Below are positions 58,421-64,000 of a DNA stretch of 64,000 nucleotides, one piece after another. Numbering within the stretch: the first letter of the stretch is position 1; each line of letters begins with the position of its first letter. Made by a program: the position numbers and the translations under genes. Source of the DNA: Leuctra nigra (taxonomy: Eukaryota > Arthropoda > Insecta > Plecoptera > Leuctridae); the NCBI GenBank assembly GCA_934045905.1, contig OW203769.1, positions 29,521,910 through 29,585,909 on the forward strand, read 5' to 3'. The notes beneath the pieces were generated by a model. The model did no database searches, was not told the DNA's origin, and worked only from the letters and a program-made list of their open reading frames with translations.

Positions 58421-58850
58421 TTGATATTCATGCTATACACAATCCCTGAAAAAATTTAACACTTCTCGTGTCTAGTTTCTGAGATGATTTTGAGTTTTCT
58501 CCCCCATGTTATCTTATGCAGACAAGTAAAATCGTGTCATTTTTTATGCTAAAATGAAGTTACAATTTTTTGTACCTTTAGATTTTAAGAAAAAACTTTA
58601 TTTTATGGTAGACCTGCGGACATACTATCAGAAAAATATTGAAAACAATACCAACGTGTGCTATTTTAAAAGTTATACACCAAATTCGAAATGATTTTCC
58701 TATACCTCCCATGTTAAAGTTTTATACAATCTCAAAAGACTTAACATTGAAAACTCATTATTGGGAGGTAGTTGCACACAACAGGTCTTTTATACATATA
58801 GTTGAACTGTTGTAAAAAGTTTTTTGAATAGGTAATTTAAAAAATAAATC
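58421..58850 (+). mobile_element. R1 element, right part
   Basis: Follows 31806-32215 closely: CACTTCTCGTGTCTAGTTTC, CCCCATGTTATCTTATG, ACCAACGTGTGCTATTTTAA, CCTCCCATGTTAAAG. Diverges after about 58830; TTAA end not found. Confidence 0.6.
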
Positions 58851-58941
58851 AAAATGTGCTAAGTATATCCAGTGATTGTCAAAAGTTCAGTATAATAAAC
58901 TATTTTTTTTTGTAATTTTAAATCATCTGCATAACTTATTT

Positions 58942-58991
58942 TTTATTGCTCTATCATCAGCCTAAAATCCAGACTTCAGAATAGATTTATT
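58942..58991 (-). terminator. two AATAAA polyadenylation signals
   Basis: Minus-strand AATAAA at 58986-58991 and 58942-58947, about 160 and 205 bases past the stop codon of the candidate last exon at 59153. Position and strand fit a 3' UTR. Confidence 0.4.
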
Positions 58992-59152
58992 GTCTGTCAA
59001 GTGTCAGCCCGACAAGGATAAGAACCCCGATGACAAACCGAGCTGTAGAAATGTCGAGTATTGCGATATGATCATCTGGAGCCCCAGCCTCCCGTCACCC
59101 CTGGCAACATTCCCACCGAGCTGAAAGTCGAACTTTTCACTGCAAAGCTCTC

Positions 59153-59368
59153 TTAAGACTTTGAATCGTCGAGTGAAAGCGAAAGTTTCTCGTCCAGATG
59201 TTTTAATATCTTCTTGATCTGAGCCTCGAGAAGAGCCTCATCATTTATGTAGGAATATTGAGAGTTAGAACTTCTCTCTAGACAAGGAACAAGATCTGAG
59301 AAATATGTGCGAGGTTGCGACTTCAACACTTGGAATTGTTTCATGATGCCGACTTGTTGTAAGAACGT
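59153..59368 (-). CDS. candidate last coding exon of an unrecognised gene
   Basis: The minus strand reads from an acceptor TTTCAAG (AG at 59369-59370, preceded by a pyrimidine-rich TTTTCTTAAT stretch and a TGATCA possible branch region) through about 71 codons to TAA at 59153-59155. The product looks like real protein: KTFLQQVGIMKQFQV, SDLVPCLERSSN, then an amphipathic-looking helix EALLEAQIKKILKHLDEKL and a serine-rich tail. An internal ATG at 59344 could also start a 63-residue protein. AATAAA follows on the same strand. I do not recognise the family and see no upstream exon in the next kilobase, which holds a MITE fragment and a tRNA-like gene. Confidence 0.42.
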   Translation of the reverse strand, partial: TFLQQVGIMKQFQVLKSQPRTYFSDLVPCLERSSNSQYSYINDEALLEAQIKKILKHLDEKLSLSLDDSKS

Positions 59369-59966
59369 CTTGAAATTTGATCATATTAAGAAAAGTTGGC
59401 AACAATGTCTGTTAGATTAAATTTGAAGTGATCCGATGATTAGTGCATTTTGATTAATTAGTTATTAATTTAGTTTATACATATCAGTTACATTATGCCA
59501 AATTACATTTTTTATGGATTAATTTAAAAGAAAAATGCAAAAATGTGAGTCTATAGTCTACAATAATGATTCGCTAACATTAAGTATATGTAGGTACACC
59601 CTACAAAAGGTAAAACGGTATTCGAAAAAGCATCACCCGATGAAGTATGCTAACTCGTTATCTATCTCTAGTAGGTAAGGTCAGACTTCATTGATAACAT
59701 TCTACGATCTCTTCTACTTCTCATATTTATACTCTTCACTAATTATAAAAGCATCTAATAATGAACAAAACTGTTCAATAATTAACGTCTCTGACGTAAT
59801 TAGAGTGGCAACTTATTTAAATCTTTGACATCCTTAGAAAAAAAAAAAATCTGACAATAATTTGTTGCAGCAAAAAGTCATTCGAAAATTTACTATCAAA
59901 TAAATATTAAATTTTAAAGAAATTCATTAATTTTTATTTGAATAAATACCAACTTATGAAAAGATT
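59369..59966. other. intergenic or intronic stretch
   Basis: AT-rich. Contains a truncated TA-family MITE (59593-59705). If the exon at 59153 is real, this is likely intron. Confidence 0.4.
59593..59705. mobile_element. TA-flanked MITE, second family, truncated copy
   Basis: ACACCCTACAAAAGGTAAAA, CGGTATTCGAAAAAGCATCA, TGAAGTATGCTAACTCG and TTCATTGATAACA match 35880-36086 and 49441-49638; the right third is missing. Confidence 0.55.
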
Positions 59967-60039
59967 TTCCTTGAGTGGGATTCGAACCCACTACCTTCAG
60001 ATATCCAGTCTGATGCTCTACCATTTGAGCTACCAAGGC
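59967..60039 (-). tRNA. tRNA-like gene, anticodon position GGA, short variable loop
   Basis: The 73-nt minus-strand sequence folds well. The acceptor GCCTTGG pairs with TCAAGGA except for a G-A at the first pair; the D-arm is GCTC/GAGC; the anticodon stem TCAGA/TCTGA is perfect; the variable loop AGGTA is 5 nt; the T-arm GTGGG/CCCAC is perfect. A box TAGCTCAAATGG and B box GGTTCGAATCC are intact. A TTTT Pol III terminator lies about 6 bases downstream. The anticodon loop CTGGATA gives GGA, a serine anticodon, but serine tRNAs have a long variable arm and this has none, and position 37 is T instead of a purine. A tRNA-derived SINE head or diverged tRNA is more likely than a decoding tRNA. Confidence 0.55.
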
Positions 60040-60364
60040 AGTTCATATTGCATATTGGCTATAAGCATATTTGTATATTGCATATTGGCTGGTTCCAATA
60101 TATTAATTTTTTAATGGAAAATTATACTATTGGCAATATTTTAAAAGATCAAGTCTAGATCATGACAAGTCTTTATGTTTTGAGTTGTCGTGTTGCCAGT
60201 GTGCCATGTAGTTTCCTACTTGACGAAGGAATACCGTGTAATTAGCTGCATCTATTAACGGCTCAATCTCCTGCATCTGAGTGGCGTGTTGTGGATCGTG
60301 ATAAGAAGTCACGTGACACCACGCTCATCAGTATAGGTTCATTAGCGGGGGACAACTCCTATCA
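60040..60364. other. intergenic stretch, no gene recognised
   Basis: A short duplication of GCATATTGGCT near 60045-60090. Nothing else. Confidence 0.45.
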
Positions 60365-60490
60365 TCCTCTCTTGTATACCGTGCTACACTCCGTCCTATC
60401 ACCTCTCCTGTAGTTGTACCACTACCACGCTACACTCCGTCCTATCACCTCTCTTGTAGTTGTACCCTTCAAGGGTTGTACCATGCTACA
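60365..60490. repeat. 47-bp tandem repeat, about 2.5 copies
   Basis: GCTACACTCCGTCCTATCAC starts at 60382 and again at 60429; a third partial copy follows a CAAGGGTTGTACCATGCTACA variant. Confidence 0.8.
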
Positions 60491-60708
60491 CTTCACCTTC
60501 TGAACACGAACCCCTACTGTCAATATCTGGATACATGTTTCTCGAACATTGGTGTCGACTTTACCTTGATACAACTAGAGTAATGTACGAGAAAAATGTA
60601 GGTACTGTCCATATTATTTAGAAAATATTGAAAACCATCCCCTATTCAAAATCAGGATATATTTTTCTCGAGCGTAGCTTACTTTACCTGGTTAATACGT
60701 AGGAACAT

Positions 60709-61066
60709 GGGCGACCGCAGGATTTCTGCCAGGTGGGGGCAATAGGGGGGCAAGAAGACCCCAAACAGACCCGCAGGGCGTTTTTGGTTTTTGGACACTT
60801 TGAAATCAATTTTGAGACATTATGAGGCGTATTTGTTCAAATATTCATTTTTTTAAATGAACACTTGGGGGTGGTGCAGGGTATACTCCCACCTTGCCCC
60901 GCAGGGCATTTTTTGATTTTTTGACACTGAAATCAATTTTGTTGGTTTTTTCTTTACAAAATGAAACTATTTGTAAAACACCACAAAAATGTATGTTTGC
61001 CTGACATACGGGGCTTGACATACGGGGGGGCAATTGCTCCCCCCCCCCCCCTGTAGACGCCTAGGT
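60709..61066. mobile_element. probable DNA transposon relic with GGGCG(A/T)C ends
   Basis: GGGCGACCGCAGGATTTCTG at the left resembles the inverse of the right end CCTGTAGACGCC. G-rich GGTGGGGGCAA and a C run (61039-61051) lie just inside, and two GCAGGGCATTTTTTG-type units occur inside. It sits between two related segments (60598-60654 and 61067-61129, TAGAAAATATTGAAAACC), consistent with insertion into a repeated sequence. Confidence 0.4.
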
Positions 61067-61281
61067 GTAGGAAAAGAATGTACTATCCATATATAGAAAA
61101 TTTTGAAAACCAACCTCTATTTTCAAATCTAGTTTCAAACATAGATTTATGTTTTAGGCTTGGTATAAAAAGTTTCAATTTTTGAATTTTTATTCTTATG
61201 GTTACCAAGGCAACGTTGCTTTGCGGACAGTGGACAGTTGCTTTCTGTTGCCATTGGTTCAACCACATCAGAGATTATAAC

Positions 61282-61449
61282 ATGAATAAACAGGCGAGGA
61301 TAGAAATGTTCTATCAAAAGTATCGACAACCTAATTTCACTGCCACGAAGTCCCGTCTTACTTTCTACTCCAAATGGTTTTATTCCAACGAATTCTCGAG
61401 TAGACCGAAAACTAACACTAGACCTGGAACAGCGAAATGTCTGTTATAA
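61282..61449 (+). CDS. 55-codon ORF, unrecognised
   Basis: ATG-initiated, basic and aromatic-rich product (start MNKQARIEMFYQKYRQP), ending TAA. It lies 60 bases before the promoter-like island at 61.5 kb. No domain recognised; could be chance. Confidence 0.15.
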   Translation: MNKQARIEMFYQKYRQPNFTATKSRLTFYSKWFYSNEFSSRPKTNTRPGTAKCLL

Positions 61450-61509
61450 AAGTGGAATTGCTCCTATTTCTTGTTTTAATGGTGTGTAATCTTCCCGCTG
61501 TCCTGGCAC

Positions 61510-61685
61510 AGGGTTATGCAAATGTCCGCCGGGCGGAGCGGAAGCGCTAGCGGATGCGGAAGTGATCGTTACGGCTGCGATGCGATCGGATCGGAACCGA
61601 ACGCTGTTCCGGTGTTTGATTGGTCGACTGCCGCGAGCCACGCGACGTCCACGCACCTGCGCACTAGGCTCTGACGTCACACCTG
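61510..61685. promoter_or_regulatory. CpG-rich island with octamer, ETS, CCAAT and CRE motifs
   Basis: Octamer ATGCAAAT at 61516-61523, ETS-like CGGAAGTGA at 61557-61565, inverted CCAAT GATTGGTC at 61618-61625 and CRE TGACGTCA at 61672-61679, in dense CpG context. This is the strongest promoter-like combination in the window. Direction and target gene are unknown. Confidence 0.45.
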
Positions 61686-62315
61686 CACTTGCAAGCAAAT
61701 AGCTCAAGACAGATGACACGATTAGTTTCATACTGAATAGTAGGCTAGGATGTTTAGGACATATCCTTTATTATTTTTTTTGAGACACGTCTAAAAATGA
61801 TAAATAAATAATAAATATGTTTCATGTGCTCCTGATTTCAAAAATTAATGTTTTATTTTGCCTGAAAATGCATTTTTCTTATTATTTTTTTATGAATTTA
61901 GTCCTTTTTTGCTATTTTAAGGTATTTTGACATTTATAAAAAAATAATTGGGGAAAATAAATTCAAATATTTCATTCAAGTTATTGTTGTCTCCACACAA
62001 TTTCATCCTCCACTTACTTGGATGACCAACAACGATACTCGACACATTAATTTAATAATTTAAGTTCATTTGATTATCTTACTCCAAATTCAACTCCTAA
62101 ACCAAATCGAATATGTTGACGAATATTACAAAGCATACCCTTTCATTGGTCCTTTTTCGGGCCTTTTATTAGTTTTAATATACTTTTTGCATGTTTTTTT
62201 TGGCGTTTCGTCCTAGACAGTCCTATCGATTAGAATATTTCATCCTGTAGGTATTTTTCATTTTTATAGATAATGTCGACAGTTTCGATTCACATATTAT
62301 AGAATCTTCTTGAGG
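61686..62315. other. AT-rich stretch, no gene recognised
   Basis: No ORF or repeat structure seen. Confidence 0.5.
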
Positions 62316-62435
62316 ACAAAACTAACTTAAAAAAACAATTCATCTATAACAAGTAACCATATTAAACAATTAAATTTTAAAACTGTATACAATGTTTAAT
62401 TGTTATAGATGAATTGTTTTTTAAGTTAGTTTTGT
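62316..62435. repeat. inverted repeat with 34-35-bp arms
   Basis: 62316-62350 (ACAAAACTAACTTAA... ending CATCTATAAC) pairs with 62402-62435 apart from one extra A; spacer 51 bases. Lies about 40 bases downstream of the stop of the candidate exon at 62475. Confidence 0.8.
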
Positions 62436-62474
62436 ATTGAAAAAGTTTCTAATATAAAATGTTCTGAAGAACAA

Positions 62475-62644
62475 TTAAGGTTTGCTCCTAGGATTCTCAT
62501 TTTCCATCTGCACTTGTCTGGTTTGGGAAGCGTGCGCCGTTAACTCTTCCTCCTCCCCGCCATGTTGCCAGACCTCAATAACTCTCTCGTTTTCATCTTC
62601 TGCCTCCACTGGTCCACACAGCCTCTCTAAAAGCTTCCACAAAC
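62475..62644 (-). CDS. candidate glutamate-rich last coding exon, unrecognised
   Basis: On the minus strand an acceptor with a good pyrimidine tract (TTTTATTTTCTTGTG ... TTTTAATCCCAG) precedes a 55-codon frame ending TAA at 62475-62477. The product begins LWKLLERLCGPVEAEDENE, continues through WQHGGEEEE and ends with a hydrophilic tail. The plus strand is also open here as a 79-codon ORF, but that product is Ser-rich and less protein-like. Family not recognised; no AATAAA found within the next 150 bases. The 69-bp minisatellite lies immediately upstream and would be intronic. Confidence 0.33.
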
Positions 62645-62663
62645 CTGGGATTAAAATGGAAAT

Positions 62664-64000
62664 TCACAAGAAAATAAAACCCTCTTCGGATCCACTTGTA
62701 AGACTTTTGCCTCCCGACTGAATGAAAGTCTGTTTTGAAAGTCGAATGCGAGAGATCTTGTCGAGGGCTGTGGGTTGGAGTGCTAAGACCACAGACACGA
62801 GGGCATTACTGGCAGGGGCCACAGTCCCCGCTGCAGCGCTAGTGTAGAGAAGAGAGCACACAGATACGAGGGCATTACTAGCAGGGTCCACAGTCCCCGC
62901 TGCAGCGCTAGTGTAGAGACGAGAGCACACAGACACAAGGGAATTACTAGCAGGGTCCACAGTCCCCGCTGCAGCGCTTGTGTAGAGAAGAGAGCACACA
63001 GACACGAGGGCATTACTAGCAGGGTCCACAGTCCCCGCTGCAGCGCTAGTGTAGAGAAGAGAGCACACAGACACGAGGGCATTACTAGCAGGGTCCACAG
63101 TCCCCGCTGCAGCGCTAGTGTAGAGAAGAGAGCACACAGACACAAGGGCATTACTAGCAGGGTCCACAGTCCCCGCTGACGCGCTAGTGTAGAGAAGAGA
63201 GCACACAGACACGAGGGCATTACTAGCAGGGTCCACAGTCCCCGCTGCAGCGCTAGTGTAGAGAAGAGAGCACACAGACACAAGGGCATTACTAGCAGGG
63301 TCCACAGTCCCCGCTGCAGCGCTAGTGTAGAGAAGAGAGCACACAGACACAAGGGCATTACTGGCAGGGTCCACAGTCCCCGCTGCAGCGCTAGTGTGTA
63401 GGAGAGAGCACACAGACACAAGGGCATTACTAGCAGGGTCCACAGTCCCCGCTGCAGCGCTAGTGTAGAGAAGAGAGCACACAGACACAAGGGCATTACT
63501 AGCAGGGTCCACAGTCCCCGCTGCAGCGCTAGTGTAGAGAAGAGAGCACACAGACACAAGGGCATTACTGGCAGGGTCCACAGTCCCCGCTGCAGCGCTA
63601 GTGTGTAGGAGAGAGCACACAGACACAAGGGCATTACTAGCAGGGTCCACAGTCCCCGCTGCAGCGCTAGTGTAGAGAAGAGAGCACACAGACACAAGGG
63701 CATTACTGGCAGGGTCCACAGTCCCCGCTGCAGCGCTAGTGTAGAGAAGAGAGCACACAGACACAAGGGCATTACAAGCAGGGTCCACAGTCCCCGCTGC
63801 AGCGCTAGTGTAGAGAAGAGAGCACACAAACACGAGGGCATTACTGGCAGGGTCCACAGTCCCCGCTGCAGCGCTAGTGTAGAGAAGAGAGCACACAGAC
63901 ACAAGGGCATTACAAGCAGGGTCCACAGTCCCCGCTGCAGCGCTAGTGTAGAGAAGAGAGCACACAGACACAAGGTCATTACTAGCAGGGTCCACAGTCC
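62664..64000. repeat. 69-bp minisatellite, 17 full units, running off the window end
   Basis: Units begin ACAGTCCCCGCTGCAGCGC at 62821, 62890 and every 69 bases after, with no indel over 17 units; a partial unit starts near 62787 and the array continues past 64000. Because 69 is 23 codons, two minus-strand frames stay open: 443 codons (62664-63995, unit VDPASNALVSVCSLLYTSAA + AGT) and about 398 codons. One plus frame lacks stops too. The longer frame has a unique tail to its TGA at 62664. Two open frames argue that openness follows from the unit itself and not from coding selection. Two units with GTGTGTAGGAG lie exactly three units apart (63394, 63601). Confidence 0.85.

Noticed and set aside
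62783..63979. 398-codon minus-strand ORF in the second frame of the 69-bp array
   Set aside because: Any frame without a stop in the unit stays open for the whole array; it overlaps the longer frame and has no independent support.
1..64000. CRISPR array, bacterial operons or prophage
   Set aside because: No spaced direct repeats with unique spacers, no ribosome-binding-site-led ORF clusters and no dense coding; the tandem arrays lack spacers.

Overview
The window looks like non-coding nuclear DNA of a multicellular animal, probably an arthropod or another invertebrate. By eye it is AT-rich, contains no operons or dense long ORFs, is full of short-TIR transposon relics and tRNA-derived sequences, and carries many G/C homopolymer runs of 12-30 bases. 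The species cannot be fixed from sequence alone. I see no complete gene. The longest ORF outside tandem repeats is about 170 codons, lacks an ATG start and looks like chance.

What can be read is mostly a transposon graveyard. Recurrent families are: (1) Helitron/Helentron-like non-autonomous elements that start TGAGCGAGCG and end in a hairpin plus CCTAG (best copies 13242-14126, 54293-54863 and the large 56296-58420; fragments near 25.1, 33.1, 39.2, 48.1 and 53.2 kb); (2) a TTAA-flanked element, here called R1 (31.75, 36.7, 49.7-50.6 and 56.2/58.4 kb); (3) a 577-bp hAT-like MITE in inverted orientation at 46.9 and 51.3 kb, the second with an 8-bp target duplication; (4) CACTGTAAAAA-TIR MITEs with TA targets (3.3, 4.6, 6.3, 10.5, 27.1, 31.6, 34.3, 36.1 kb); (5) a second TA-flanked MITE family (35.9, 49.4, 59.6 kb); (6) many unique fold-back palindromes. 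Several insertions are nested and can be ordered in time from their flanks.

Tandem arrays lie at 44.4-44.9 kb (about 21 bp), 46.5-47.5 kb (about 30 bp, split by the hAT-like MITE), 53.6-53.9 kb (about 95 bp) and from 62.8 kb to the window end (exactly 69 bp, readable as a 23-residue repeat).

Gene-like signal is sparse. A candidate last exon on the minus strand (59153-59368) has a splice acceptor and AATAAA signals downstream. A second glutamate-rich candidate last exon lies at 62475-62644 (minus). There is a frameshifted THAP-domain remnant at about 57.39-57.57 kb and a non-LTR reverse transcriptase fragment at about 3.1 kb. A tRNA-like gene with intact Pol III boxes lies at 59967-60039 (minus). 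CpG-rich, CCAAT-bearing islands at 17.8, 24.0, 30.75 and 61.6 kb, and one NRF1-like island at 52.9 kb, look promoter-like but are not tied to a gene.

The most interesting item is the 2.1-kb Helitron-like element at 56296-58420. Compared with shorter relatives it carries an extra segment of about 1.4 kb that includes the THAP fragment, an opposite-strand coding-like segment and a fold-back element. The whole unit sits inside an R1 copy. This is a candidate Helitron gene capture.
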